Below are positions 49,158 through 57,972 of a DNA stretch of 64,000 nt, piece by piece; position 1 is the first letter of the stretch, and each line of letters begins with the position of its first letter. Source of the stretch: Neobacillus cucumis (lineage in GTDB: Bacteria; Bacillota; Bacilli; Bacillales_B; DSM-18226); assembly GCF_016107705.1 (NCBI RefSeq), contig NZ_JAEHGC010000003.1, positions 1-64,000 of the forward strand, in the 5' to 3' direction. Under the pieces are notes generated by a model. The model had not been told where the DNA came from, did not search any database, and worked only from the letters and a program-made list of their open reading frames with translations. The translations under genes and the position numbers were made by a program.

Positions 49158-50498
49158 TTAGGCTTCTTCAGCCTTAAATTGTGGCGGAGCATTACGGAAA
49201 GCTTTCGTTAAATAGAGTAGATATGTAAACCCAATGACAAACCACGCAAGTCCCATAATCAGAGAGCTTGCTTCAAGATTGAACCAAAGAACCCCGACCG
49301 TCCCGGCACCGATTAATGGCATGATCACATAATTGAAAAATCCTTTCGGTGTTCGATGCATTTTCTTCCGGAATGCATAATGGCTTATGACGGAAAGGTT
49401 AACAAATGTAAAGGCCATTAACGCACCAAAATTAATTAAAGAGGTAGCCGTTACTAAATCGAAGAACCACGCTGAAAGAGAAATGATTCCTACCAGGATC
49501 ACGTTAAAGACCGGTGTCCTATATTTTGGATGAATATATCCAAACCACTTTTCAGGAAATACATTGTCACGCCCCATTACGTACAATAACCGTGAAATAC
49601 TAGCTTGAGATGCAAGGCCGGAAGCGAGAGTATTTACCAAAGTGGTGCACAAGAAAATCGATTGGAACAGTTTCCCACCAACATAAAGGGCAATTTCCGG
49701 AAGTGCTGCATCCGGATTTTTGAACCTCGAAATATCTGGGAAAAATAATTGAATAAAAAAGGAAGTGACGATAAAGATTATGCCACCACATAATGCAGTA
49801 AGCAAAATGGCTTTAGGGATTGTTTTTTTCGGGTCGGGTGTTTCCTCCGAAAGAGTCGTAACCGCATCAAACCCCAAAAAAGAAAAGCAAAGAATCGTTG
49901 CACCTGTAATTAGAAGGGAGGCATTCATTCCTTCTTTAAAAAACGGCTGTAAATTAAACACAGTCCCCTGGCCCTCACCGTGATTTAATCCATTTATAAC
50001 AAGGACGATAAATACAATAATAATCGCTATTTGAACAAATACAAAAAATGCATTGAAGTTTGCAAGAATATTAACACTTCGCAAGTTTAAAAAAGTAACG
50101 ATTCCAACAAAAATCAATACCCAAATGAAATCAGGAACGGAAGGGAATAAAGAATTTAAATAAAGTTTTGTTAATAGTGCATTGACCATGGGCAAGAACA
50201 AGTAATCCAGCAGAGATGACCAGCCTACAAGAAATCCCAAATGGCTGTTAATCGCTTTTTGTGTGTAGGTATATGCCGATCCAGCTTCTGGAAAGACCCG
50301 AACGAGTTTTCCGTAACTTATCGCTGTAAATAGCATTCCAAGTAATGCAATGATATAAGCTGTTGGAACATGCCCATTTGTTTCCCCAGATACAATTCCA
50401 AAGGTGTCAAAAACAGCCATGGGAGCCATATAAGAGAGCCCCATAACGACAATTTGCCATAACTTGAGCGACCTTTTTAAATGTACAGTATTTTCCAC
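49158..50498 (-). CDS. APC family amino acid/polyamine permease, probable putrescine or GABA importer
   Basis: Twelve-helix permease of 446 residues of the amino acid-polyamine-organocation superfamily. The first helix holds [22 protein letters not shown] and helix 6 region [31 protein letters not shown], both classic for the family; PuuP-type putrescine importers share this layout. Start GTG at 50498 behind GGGGGAATGATAT. Its own sigma-54 promoter and enhancer tie it to the putrescine/GABA genes, which is the main reason for the substrate call. Other amines or amino acids remain possible. Confidence 0.85.
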   Translation of the reverse strand: MENTVHLKRSLKLWQIVVMGLSYMAPMAVFDTFGIVSGETNGHVPTAYIIALLGMLFTAISYGKLVRVFPEAGSAYTYTQKAINSHLGFLVGWSSLLDYLFLPMVNALLTKLYLNSLFPSVPDFIWVLIFVGIVTFLNLRSVNILANFNAFFVFVQIAIIIVFIVLVINGLNHGEGQGTVFNLQPFFKEGMNASLLITGATILCFSFLGFDAVTTLSEETPDPKKTIPKAILLTALCGGIIFIVTSFFIQLFFPDISRFKNPDAALPEIALYVGGKLFQSIFLCTTLVNTLASGLASQASISRLLYVMGRDNVFPEKWFGYIHPKYRTPVFNVILVGIISLSAWFFDLVTATSLINFGALMAFTFVNLSVISHYAFRKKMHRTPKGFFNYVIMPLIGAGTVGVLWFNLEASSLIMGLAWFVIGFTYLLYLTKAFRNAPPQFKAEEA

Positions 50499-50612
50499 AT
50501 ATCATTCCCCCAAAAATTAAATAATTAAACCGCTTGCAATGGGTAAATACCTCTTTTATTAATACTAATTTTTCACTCCTCCTTTGCTTTTAGAAAATTC
50601 AATATACTTAAT

Positions 50613-50628
50613 TGCAATTTTTATGCCA
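50613..50628 (-). promoter_or_regulatory. Sigma-54 promoter of the APC permease gene
   Basis: Minus strand TGGCATAAAAATTGCA: -24 TGGCAT, five bases, -12 TTGCA. Leader of about 115 bases to the start codon, longer than for the other two promoters. Confidence 0.85.
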
Positions 50629-50712
50629 ATCATTTCACTATCATAATAATAAAAAAGAATGCTTACTATCGGTAGTTAGTTAAATGATGCAGCTAATTTA
50701 TAATTTTCAGAA

Positions 50713-50731
50713 TTATGCATCCACGCATACA
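50713..50731. promoter_or_regulatory. TTATGCA enhancer element upstream of the APC permease
   Basis: TTATGCAT-CCAC-GCATACA, an imperfect palindrome with the same half-site as the other two enhancers, 85 bases upstream of the -24 box. The rest of the gap 50499-50903 holds the sigma-54 promoter, a terminator and a short repeat; no gene is visible. Confidence 0.6.
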
Positions 50732-50806
50732 TTATTCCATAGTAAATAAAATTTGTCACCAGAAATTTCGACATTCTTTGAGTACTTTCTTCATGAATTA
50801 AAGATA

Positions 50807-50851
50807 ATAAAAAGCAGTGGCATTCCAAAATTACGGAATCCACTGCTTTTT
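50807..50851 (-). terminator. Terminator after the cell wall hydrolase gene
   Basis: Long hairpin (50810-50826 with 50835-50850, core AAAAGCAGTGG/CCACTGCTTTT) with T run on the minus strand. Confidence 0.88.
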
Positions 50852-50856
50852 ATGGA

Positions 50857-50904
50857 TGTGAAACAATTATGTGAAACAAGAAAATTCGAGTGGTACCAGG
50901 CACC
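50857..50904. repeat. Short repeat TGTGAAACAA x2 with GGTACC palindrome
   Basis: TGTGAAACAA occurs at 50857-50866 and 50870-50879, followed by TGGTACCAGGCACC (50891-50904), which reaches the stop codon of the hydrolase gene. It resembles dispersed intergenic repeats that I recall from related Bacillus genomes; not checked. Confidence 0.35.
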
Positions 50905-51509
50905 TATTTTGCAAATCGATGATTTCCGATTGTAACCGTAACCGGTCGTGAGAAAATCCATTTACTTTGAGCTGTTCTTGGATTGTAGAAAAATAGTGAG
51001 CCATTACCTTGGCCTTTGAAGGCTATAGCTTCATTAACAGCCCTCTTTGAAGCTGCATCGGCAGGTTGATTAATTCGACCATCTTGGACAGGAGTGAATG
51101 CATAGTGTCCGTTTGAGATTTGATAAATCACTTTTCTAATAGAATTTGGAAAATCTGGACTTGAAACTCTGTTCAGGATTACAGTAGCGACTGCCACTTT
51201 TCCTGCATATGGTTCTCCAATTGCTTCTGCATGAACAAGTCTTGCCATAAGATCTTTATCTGCCATTGAAATTGAAGAGTATGGTAATGTTATAGTTTCA
51301 CCTGCATAAAGAGGTGCATTATTGTTTGCTTTCATTAAGTTATTTACAGGGATACCGAACCCTTTTGCAATTTTCCAATAGCTTTCACCATATTGCACTT
51401 TGTGTGCTGTTCCTGTTGCTGCTTCTGATTTTGTTGTTAAAGTAAATGCTGATAAAGATACCATCATACCCGCAGCAATTACTAGTTTCTTAAGTTTATT
51501 AAATTTCAT
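50904..51509 (-). CDS. LysM-SleB cell wall hydrolase
   Basis: Secreted protein of 201 residues. Signal peptide (residues 1-30, MKFNKLKKLVIAAGMMVSL to SEAA), one LysM peptidoglycan-binding domain (about 35-78: HKVQYGESYWKIAKGFGIPV) and a SleB-type hydrolase domain (about 85-200) with ARLVHAEAIGEPYAGKVAVA and NRV. Glu 96 in HAEA is the expected catalytic acid of this lytic family. Similar proteins act in spore cortex breakdown or in wall turnover. ATG behind a clear AGGAGG. Lone gene with its own terminator. Whether it is sporulation-specific cannot be told. Confidence 0.9.
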   Translation of the reverse strand: MKFNKLKKLVIAAGMMVSLSAFTLTTKSEAATGTAHKVQYGESYWKIAKGFGIPVNNLMKANNNAPLYAGETITLPYSSISMADKDLMARLVHAEAIGEPYAGKVAVATVILNRVSSPDFPNSIRKVIYQISNGHYAFTPVQDGRINQPADAASKRAVNEAIAFKGQGNGSLFFYNPRTAQSKWIFSRPVTVTIGNHRFAK

Positions 51510-51853
51510 ATCTTAAAACCTCCTAATCATTTCGCTCGTTTGTCTATCTATAAGGCTATCAGTTGTAACATTCTTATTCAGTACCCAAAAAGTGGAAGGT
51601 ATAAATAAACTCATTTAGCCACTGCTATAAAAGCATTTATTCAGCAAATGGAATTAACAACCAAAAATCATTTTTTTCCAGACCTCAACTAAATTGGATA
51701 GTTTAGGATGTTTTTTTACAAGATGTTTCGCTCCTGTAACATAAACCGGAAATCTTCACCAAATTGACATCATTCAACTGACAATCAAAAAGGAATCTTT
51801 CCTACCTTTTTAGAAATAATATAGAAGAAAAAGAAAAGGAGGAGGTTTTATTA
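51510..51853. other. Intergenic region between divergent hydrolase and dps genes
   Basis: A 344-base gap that must hold two divergent promoters. I see a TTGACA at 51764-51769 without a convincing -10 box 17 bases on. No PerR box, SigB promoter or small gene with a ribosome binding site is evident. Confidence 0.4.
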
Positions 51854-52300
51854 ATGGATAATCAACTAGTTAGTGTATTAAATAAGCAAATTGCCAATTG
51901 GTCTGTACTGTACATGAAGCTTCATAATTATCATTGGTATGTAAAGGGAAACCAATTTTTTACGTTACATACTAAATTCGAGGAATTTTATAATGAAGCA
52001 GGTGTTCACGTGGACGAACTTGCCGAACGACTCTTATCCATTGGTGGAAATCCTGTCGCAACCATGAAAGAATGCTTAGAGCTTTCATCCATCCAAGAAG
52101 CAAGCGGCAACGAAGCCGCTGAGGCCATGGTTCAATCCATTATTAACGATTTCTCAATTATCACCGGGGAATTAAAAGAGGGAATGAACTTAGCCGGGGA
52201 ATTGAATGACGAAACGACCGGCGATATGCTTCTAGCCATCCACTCTGGCTTAGAAAAACATATTTGGATGCTCCAAGCCTTCCTTGGAAAAACAATTTAA
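51854..52300 (+). CDS. Dps family DNA-binding ferritin (MrgA-like)
   Basis: Mini-ferritin of 148 residues that stores iron and shields DNA from peroxide, forming dodecamers. The ferroxidase ligands of the family are visible: His in [11 protein letters not shown], His/Asp in [11 protein letters not shown] and Glu in the following FEEFYNEA. Length is standard. ATG behind AGGAGGAGG. It ends at a hairpin and is followed by a peroxide-defence-type redox gene. No PerR box could be found at its own promoter. Confidence 0.93.
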   Translation: MDNQLVSVLNKQIANWSVLYMKLHNYHWYVKGNQFFTLHTKFEEFYNEAGVHVDELAERLLSIGGNPVATMKECLELSSIQEASGNEAAEAMVQSIINDFSIITGELKEGMNLAGELNDETTGDMLLAIHSGLEKHIWMLQAFLGKTI

Positions 52301-52309
52301 ACCTATTAT

Positions 52310-52342
52310 AGAGTCCAGCATGATGATTGGACTCTGTTTTTT
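52310..52342 (+). terminator. Terminator after dps
   Basis: Stem AGAGTCCA/TGGACTCT (52310-52317 with 52328-52335) and T run. Confidence 0.88.
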
Positions 52343-52355
52343 GCATTCATTTAAA

Positions 52356-52370
52356 TTATAATAATTATTA
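52356..52370. promoter_or_regulatory. PerR/Fur-like box ahead of the glutaredoxin-reductase fusion
   Basis: TTATAATAATTATTA differs from the PerR consensus TTATAATNATTATAA at one of the fourteen defined positions. A TTGACT -35 candidate (52378-52383) lies just behind it. AT-richness lowers confidence. Confidence 0.5.
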
Positions 52371-52446
52371 AAAAGGATTGACTTTTAACTAATATTAATA
52401 TTATTATAATAGTAACAGAAAAGGATTTATTTAGGAGGCTGCAATT

Positions 52447-53724
52447 ATGACAGAAAAATTAGAAGTAATTGTTTACAGCAGTACTGGCTGCCCTTATTGC
52501 GAAAAAGTTAAATCTGCTTTAAAAGATTGGGGAATTGAATACGAAGAACGGAATGCTTCCATACATAAAGAGTATTTCGATCAGCTAAAAGAACGGAAAA
52601 TTTTTGGTACACCTGCAACCTTTATTAATGGCAAGCTTGTATTAGGTTTTCAAGAGAAAAAGTTTAGGAAGCTTCTTGATATTCCTGAAGATGCTGATGG
52701 TTCGTCCAACAAAGAAAAACCTACTATGGAACAGGTGAAGGGTGAGGAAACTTCTATTTTTCAACCTGTAACCTCTCAAGTTCTCGAAGAAGTTTATGAT
52801 TTTGTTACAATTGGAGGAGGTCCTGCCGGGGCATCTGCAGCAGTTTATGCAGCACGCGGAAAATTAAAGACTCTTGTCATTGATAAGGCCCCTAAGGCGG
52901 GAACCTTAGCTATTACCCATAAAATCGCAAACTATCCAGGAGTACGTGAAGAACTGACTGGTCTCGAGCTTTTAACTAGAATGCAGACTCAAGCAAAGGA
53001 TTTTGGGGCGGAATTTGTTCGTTCTACTGTATTATCTGTGGATTTCTCGAATGAAATTAAGAAGATTGAATTGGCAGAGGGAACGGTTCAAGCGAAAAGT
53101 GTCTTTATTGCGGTTGGTGCAAAGGCTCCATCAAGTAAGATACAGGGAGAAGAGGAATTTACCGGACGTGGTGTCAGCTACTGTTCAACTTGCGATGCCG
53201 CTTTCTATCAGGACCAGGTTGTCGCAGTTGTTGGAGATAACGAAGAAGCTATTCATGAGGCTGCAACACTTGCAAAATATTGTAAAACGGTCAAATTATT
53301 AATTCCAATTGAGAATTTAAAAGGGGATGCTGACCTTTCAGGGCTCAAAAACAATTCAAAGGTTGAAATCTATCGCCGTCATCGTTTAAGGGAAATTATT
53401 GGAACCGATAGTGTAGAGAAAATTGTGATTTTAAATGATAAAAAAGAAGAAGAAGTATGGGAGGTTGATGGTGTCTTCTTATATCTTGGCGGGATGAAAC
53501 CGGGAACTGATTTCTTAAAAGGCGCCGTAATGAGAGACGAGGAAGGCTATGTGAGTGTTGATGAACTTCTTCAGACAAGTGCGGATGGTGTCTTTGCCGG
53601 TGGAGATGCGAGAAGAACTCCGATCAAACAAGCGGTCATTTCTGCAGCCGATGGCGCGATTGCTGCATTAGGGGCGGAGCAACACGTAAATAAACGGACT
53701 AAACTTCGTCCGCAATATAGTTAA
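52447..53724 (+). CDS. Glutaredoxin-thioredoxin reductase-like fusion flavoprotein
   Basis: Fusion of 425 residues. Residues 1-80 form a glutaredoxin/NrdH-like domain with CPYC (Cys 15, Cys 18) and the cis-Pro segment GTPATFI. A linker of about 35 residues follows. Residues 117-420 form a thioredoxin-reductase-like flavoprotein with FAD motif IGGGPAGASAA (122-132), redox pair CSTC (246, 249) and the C-terminal FAGGDARRTPIKQAV. The second nucleotide motif is altered (VVGDNEEA instead of GGGxxA) and the HRRxxxR motif for NADPH is not seen where expected, so the electron donor may not be NADPH. ATG behind AGGAGGCTGC. Likely a self-contained disulfide-reducing system. Confidence 0.88.
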   Translation: MTEKLEVIVYSSTGCPYCEKVKSALKDWGIEYEERNASIHKEYFDQLKERKIFGTPATFINGKLVLGFQEKKFRKLLDIPEDADGSSNKEKPTMEQVKGEETSIFQPVTSQVLEEVYDFVTIGGGPAGASAAVYAARGKLKTLVIDKAPKAGTLAITHKIANYPGVREELTGLELLTRMQTQAKDFGAEFVRSTVLSVDFSNEIKKIELAEGTVQAKSVFIAVGAKAPSSKIQGEEEFTGRGVSYCSTCDAAFYQDQVVAVVGDNEEAIHEAATLAKYCKTVKLLIPIENLKGDADLSGLKNNSKVEIYRRHRLREIIGTDSVEKIVILNDKKEEEVWEVDGVFLYLGGMKPGTDFLKGAVMRDEEGYVSVDELLQTSADGVFAGGDARRTPIKQAVISAADGAIAALGAEQHVNKRTKLRPQYS

Positions 53725-53740
53725 TTTTTTATAAAACTTT

Positions 53741-53770
53741 ACGGACTCAGATGTTCTGAGTCCGTTTTTT
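53741..53770 (+). terminator. Terminator after the fusion reductase
   Basis: Perfect ten-base-pair stem ACGGACTCAG/CTGAGTCCGT (53741-53750 with 53756-53765) and T run. Confidence 0.93.
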
Positions 53771-53886
53771 ATTTTTCCTCATAGTTAGATATTTTTCAAC
53801 ATTTTTCAAAAAATCAACCTTTGTCCATTACGCGGGAGAAAAACAAGCATAAATTATTATGAATAGAAGTAGGAGGTGATTCTACA

Positions 53887-53976
53887 ATGTCTGATGGACA
53901 CGGAAACAACTTTGCGCTAATTGTTGTTCTATTCATCCTCTTAATCATTGTTGGTGCATCCTTTATGATGTACTGA
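53887..53976 (+). CDS. YjcZ-type small sporulation membrane peptide
   Basis: Gene for 29 residues: MSDGHGNNFA, then a hydrophobic stretch LIVVLFILLIIVGASF and MMY at the end. This is the pattern of the YjcZ family of tiny sporulation-associated peptides (Gly-rich head, one membrane helix). AGGAGGTGAT lies six bases ahead of the ATG and a strong hairpin follows. Too small for usual gene finders. Confidence 0.88.
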   Translation: MSDGHGNNFALIVVLFILLIIVGASFMMY

Positions 53977-54000
53977 TGATGAATGGATTTTAGGGTTAAA

Positions 54001-54039
54001 GAAGGGCGGTGAACTTTTGTTCACTGCCCCCTCTTTTTT
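54001..54039 (+). terminator. Terminator after the YjcZ-type gene
   Basis: Stem GGGCGGTGAAC/GTTCACTGCCC (54004-54014 with 54019-54029) followed by CCCTCTTTTTT. Confidence 0.9.
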
Positions 54040-54080
54040 GGAGGCAATTTTAAATCCGTCTTGGCGTCAATCACTTAAAC

Positions 54081-55670
54081 TTATTCCTGCAAAATCGTAT
54101 CTATTAAAAAAATCTCTTGCGAATTATTCATTGCCGCTACCAGTATTTCTTCAAACTCGGTAATTTGAGTTGCTCTCATGCCTTTTGCCCCGAAACTTTG
54201 CGCCAATTGTACGAAATCAGGGTTTGAAAAAGTTACCCCATAATTTTCACCAAACGCTTTGTTCATGGCCTCTACTTCAAGCTTTAACATAGAATCATTT
54301 AATAAAATAATGATAAAAGTCAGCCCTAAACGTTTGGCCGTTTCAAGCTCGGCGAAATTCATTAATGCTCCCCCATCCCCCGTTAACACAATTACCGTTT
54401 TTTCAGGTGCCGCCAATTTCGCACCAATCGCACCTGGTATCGATATTCCCATTGAAGCTAATCCATTGGAAATCACTAGTTGGTTTCCATGTATCGGTTG
54501 AAGGGTTCTTGCTACCGCTACCTTATGTGCTCCGACATCAGAAATAACCACAGTTTGTTCAGATGGAAGTCTTTCGATTACATGTAGAAGGTTCTCGATA
54601 GTTAAATGTGTAGGTGTTGGCGCATTTTTACTAATAAAGCAGGCGTCTTCTATTCGTTTCTTTAGTTCCCCAATCGGCACCCAAGGTTTGGACATAATCT
54701 TTTCCTTTAAGAATAAACGAAGCGTTTCCTTTAAATTGCCTACTAATTCTCCCACAACCGGATAGCCCTCCTCCACCTCAGCAGGTAAAGGGTCGATATG
54801 GAGAACCGATACTTTTTTCTTATTCCATTCCGATGGTAGTTTTTCATTAAAATCAAAACCGATTACCACAAGTAAATCGGATTCCTCCATCCCCCGGAGT
54901 ACATAATCCTTTTCATTGAAACCAAATGAATAATAATTTTGTGAATGCTCTTTTGATAAAATCCCTTTTGCCATAAAACTATTGGCAGCCGGGCAACCTA
55001 ACCGCTCAATAAATGTTTGCACTTCCTTTACAGCATTTTGCCTAATTACCCCGTTTCCCAAAATAATAAACGGCTTTTTACATTGATTTAGCAATCGAGC
55101 GCCTTCTCTTAAAAATTCTTCTGCAGGCACACTCATTGGCAATTGCGTAATGGATAAAGGTTTGGTTGTAGTATTGGCTTTTGCGATATTCTCCGGTAAT
55201 TCAATTGCGACAGCACCCGGTTTTTCGCTAGTAGCAACCCGAAAAGATTTTCTGATGATTTCCGGCATTGTATTGGCATCCTTTATTTGTACCGACCACT
55301 TTGCTGCCGGTTCAAAAACTTTAACGATTTCAACGTACTGATGCGCATTTTTATGTTGGACATTAAGGTCTTTTTGACCTGTTATTGCTACAACCGGAGA
55401 GTGATCTAGATTGGCACTTGCAATACCGGTTAATAGATTTGTCGCTCCTGGTCCGAGTGTTGCCAGACATACACCTGGCTTTCCACTAAGACGGCCGTAT
55501 ACATCGGCCATAAAGGCGGCTCCCTGCTCATGTCGGACTGGTATGTATTTTATTTTTTCTGATTTTGATAAAGAATCGGCCAAATCAATGACTTCACTAC
55601 CAATAATTCCAAAAATATATTCAACATCTTCGTTTTCTAAGCAATTTACCAATAAATCCGAAGCTTTCAT
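54081..55670 (-). CDS. Thiamine-diphosphate enzyme, acetolactate synthase-like (AlsS type)
   Basis: TPP-dependent enzyme of about 529 residues. The catalytic Glu is in PVRHEQGAAFMADVYGR, the TPP/Mg motif GDGGALMNFAELETAKRLGLTFIIILLND is near the C-terminus. It lacks the RFDDR motif of biosynthetic, FAD-binding acetolactate synthases and has VIGFDFNEKLPSEWN, nearer to catabolic AlsS. No alsD or ilvN neighbour. Start at ATG 55670 behind GGAGGG; a frame to 55712 lacks a site. Two pyruvates to acetolactate is the most likely reaction, but other pyruvate/2-oxoacid carboligases share the fold. Confidence 0.8.
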   Translation of the reverse strand: MKASDLLVNCLENEDVEYIFGIIGSEVIDLADSLSKSEKIKYIPVRHEQGAAFMADVYGRLSGKPGVCLATLGPGATNLLTGIASANLDHSPVVAITGQKDLNVQHKNAHQYVEIVKVFEPAAKWSVQIKDANTMPEIIRKSFRVATSEKPGAVAIELPENIAKANTTTKPLSITQLPMSVPAEEFLREGARLLNQCKKPFIILGNGVIRQNAVKEVQTFIERLGCPAANSFMAKGILSKEHSQNYYSFGFNEKDYVLRGMEESDLLVVIGFDFNEKLPSEWNKKKVSVLHIDPLPAEVEEGYPVVGELVGNLKETLRLFLKEKIMSKPWVPIGELKKRIEDACFISKNAPTPTHLTIENLLHVIERLPSEQTVVISDVGAHKVAVARTLQPIHGNQLVISNGLASMGISIPGAIGAKLAAPEKTVIVLTGDGGALMNFAELETAKRLGLTFIIILLNDSMLKLEVEAMNKAFGENYGVTFSNPDFVQLAQSFGAKGMRATQITEFEEILVAAMNNSQEIFLIDTILQE

Positions 55671-55791
55671 TTTTTCCCTCCAGTTATCTTTCTTACATCT
55701 ATTTTTACCCAAATATATTTTTCAATGAAACATAACTAGAATTGAACGCTAATACATATAGAATGTATGTGTGTTTTTAGAAGGGGGACTA

Positions 55792-56679
55792 ATGATGGTA
55801 AATCAGGGATTTATAGATTCAAACAATCAAATGTTAATTGCCCCGGAAACATTTGCCGCACAGCCAGAATCATTAACGGAACAACTATTTATCGAACGCT
55901 CCTTAGAAGAAAATAAATTTTGGTTGCGCATTATGAAAGAGCATTCTTATTTTTTGGGCGAAGGTTTTAGCCGCCATGACAAACATCTGATTCAACAGAC
56001 AGACCGCTTTTATCATTATTTTCAGGAACAGGAAAAAAGGGCCTATAATACTCCCAATAACGTTACCGCTGTCCGTAAATTAAACGAAGACACGATTAAC
56101 TTAGTTTTAGGTTTACGGAATTTTAAAAGAAATCTTCTGATCTTAATCATCAATTGTAAGGTAATGGGATTTAACTTTCCACTTCTGGTCGACCATATTG
56201 CCAGGGAAGCTGAATATTTTATGCGGACGTTAAAAAAATTCAATGAAGGAATTCTAGATCCCATTCAAGATGCGATTATTAAGGAAAATGTGTTTTGGTT
56301 ACGGATTATGATGGAGCATTCCCGGTTTATTGCTTCACTATTAGATCAATCGGAACGAAATTTAGTAAGAGCGGCATTGAAATTTGGGGATGACTTTGAA
56401 GTTCTTCTCAATCAGGCAAGAGATGTTGAATCAATGCTCTATAAGAAACAACCAACCTACCCGATTATCGGAAAGTTGAATAAAGACAGCGAAAACGCTG
56501 CACAAGAAATTCGCAATTTTAAGCAGGCAGGATTAGATTTTATTAAAAATTGTCAAATCAGAAATGTAATTGATCCGTTATTGGCCGACCATGTCGTGAG
56601 AGAGGCGGACCATTTCCTTCATATGGTGCGTGTATTAGAGGAAAGGTTAAAGGTGAAGCAACAGGAACAGCAACAATAA
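55792..56679 (+). CDS. DUF2935 protein, four-helix-bundle repeat
   Basis: Soluble protein of about 295 residues made of two related halves: LEENKFWLRIMKEHSYFLGEG (near 38) and KENVFWLRIMMEHSRFIASL (near 163), each followed by a bundle with EAEYFM or EADHFLHM. This is DUF2935, whose members have a ferritin-like bundle with conserved Glu/His residues that may bind metal. ATG 55792 behind AAGGGGG; ATG 55795 and GTG 55771 are alternatives. The family is common in spore-forming Bacillales; role unknown. Confidence 0.85.
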   Translation: MMVNQGFIDSNNQMLIAPETFAAQPESLTEQLFIERSLEENKFWLRIMKEHSYFLGEGFSRHDKHLIQQTDRFYHYFQEQEKRAYNTPNNVTAVRKLNEDTINLVLGLRNFKRNLLILIINCKVMGFNFPLLVDHIAREAEYFMRTLKKFNEGILDPIQDAIIKENVFWLRIMMEHSRFIASLLDQSERNLVRAALKFGDDFEVLLNQARDVESMLYKKQPTYPIIGKLNKDSENAAQEIRNFKQAGLDFIKNCQIRNVIDPLLADHVVREADHFLHMVRVLEERLKVKQQEQQQ

Positions 56680-56686
56680 TAAAACA

Positions 56687-56716
56687 AAAAGAGGAGACAC
56701 GGTTGTCTCTTCTTTT
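56687..56716. terminator. Bidirectional terminator, DUF2935 gene / amidohydrolase gene
   Basis: Thirteen-base stem AAAAGAGGAGACA/TGTCTCTTCTTTT (56687-56699 with 56704-56716) between convergent genes. Confidence 0.85.
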
Positions 56717-56729
56717 CATTATTCGAAGA

Positions 56730-57950
56730 TTAAATTTCTCCGGATACTACTTTCCCCTTAAAAATAACAGCCTCGCGCTTTGGCCTCCTAGCAACTGTTT
56801 CTGCTGAACAAGAGGCATTTACTAAAATGAGATTGGCCTCATCGCCTTCCAGCGGCCAAGTAACCTTACCATCTTTTGATAGTGATGTCGTTCCACCTGT
56901 GGCCCATTTTAAAGATGAAGCAAGTGATTTTTCATCGCTTTTTCTATAAAGTTCACAGAAGTTTGTAACCTTTTCTAATACATCCCCTGTTCCAAATGGC
57001 CCCCAAGAGTCATAAAATCCATCACACCCTAAAAACACATTTACTCCTTTTTGATCCAGAATATCAATTGGAGGCAATGTTCTGGTAATTGGGATGGTTG
57101 ACATAATGGACATTCCTAATGCACTTAATTTATCAGCAATCTCCTCTTGTTGAGGGATTGGTACATCCCCTAAGCTAAATGCATGGCTAACTGCCACACG
57201 ATTATGCCAATTTGCTTCCGATACCAACTCAGTTAATTTGTCAACAGTATAATATCCAACATGTCCCCCATCATGTAAATGAATATCTACATCGGCATCG
57301 AATTCGGTCGCTAAATTCATTACCTCAAACAGAGATTTTTCGATATTATGGTCAATACCAGCCGGGTCAAGTCCGCCGACAAGATGAGCCCCAGATCTCA
57401 TAGCTTCTTTCATAAGCGGAATGACATTTTCTCGTAACAAGCCGTGCTGTGGAAAAGCAACAATTTCGTAGGTCAATTTATCCGAGTAATCCTCAAGTGC
57501 TGCTTTTACCCCCTCCAAGTTTTTCAAACCGATATATGGATCAATATTCACATGCGTACGGATATGTGTTACCCCGTTTGATAAAAGTAATTCAATCATA
57601 TTGCTTGCCCGTTGTTTTGTTGTTGGTGCTAATTTTTCAAGCTCCAATGCTTCCAAACGCAAGCGGTCTGCTAAATTTTTTGACGGTTTACATGCCTTCC
57701 AATCAAGAGAAAGATAGGTTTTATCTAAATGGTTATGCATTTCTTTAAATGTCGGAATCGCTAGAAGCTCTTTTCCATCCACTACTTTTTCTTCGGCAGG
57801 TATTTTAAAGCTATGCTTCTGCTTTTCTACGATCTTTCCATTCTCTATTTTTAAATGAAAAAGCTCTGTACTTGTTTCGTCAGCTCCCTTTTCATCTTTA
57901 ACAAATCCGGTTTCGAGCCTAACATTGGTTAACCAATATGGTAATGCCAT
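56730..57950 (-). CDS. CodA-like metal-dependent amidohydrolase, copy 2
   Basis: Amidohydrolase-superfamily enzyme of 406 residues with the layout of cytosine deaminase. Metal ligands: HNHLDK (first HxH, near residue 72), His in VDIHLHDGG, His in VAVSHAFSLG and Asp in VFLGCDGFYDSWGPFGTG. CodA has Glu after the HxH of the third strand (HCDE), here Asp (HLHD), so the substrate may not be cytosine. Similar length and order to the next gene, which it follows after 22 bases; the two are clear paralogues. ATG behind GGAGGAATGAAA. It differs from copy 1 by Cys for His before the last Asp. Confidence 0.82.
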   Translation of the reverse strand: MALPYWLTNVRLETGFVKDEKGADETSTELFHLKIENGKIVEKQKHSFKIPAEEKVVDGKELLAIPTFKEMHNHLDKTYLSLDWKACKPSKNLADRLRLEALELEKLAPTTKQRASNMIELLLSNGVTHIRTHVNIDPYIGLKNLEGVKAALEDYSDKLTYEIVAFPQHGLLRENVIPLMKEAMRSGAHLVGGLDPAGIDHNIEKSLFEVMNLATEFDADVDIHLHDGGHVGYYTVDKLTELVSEANWHNRVAVSHAFSLGDVPIPQQEEIADKLSALGMSIMSTIPITRTLPPIDILDQKGVNVFLGCDGFYDSWGPFGTGDVLEKVTNFCELYRKSDEKSLASSLKWATGGTTSLSKDGKVTWPLEGDEANLILVNASCSAETVARRPKREAVIFKGKVVSGEI

Positions 57951-57972
57951 TTTTCATTCCTCCTCCAGTCCA

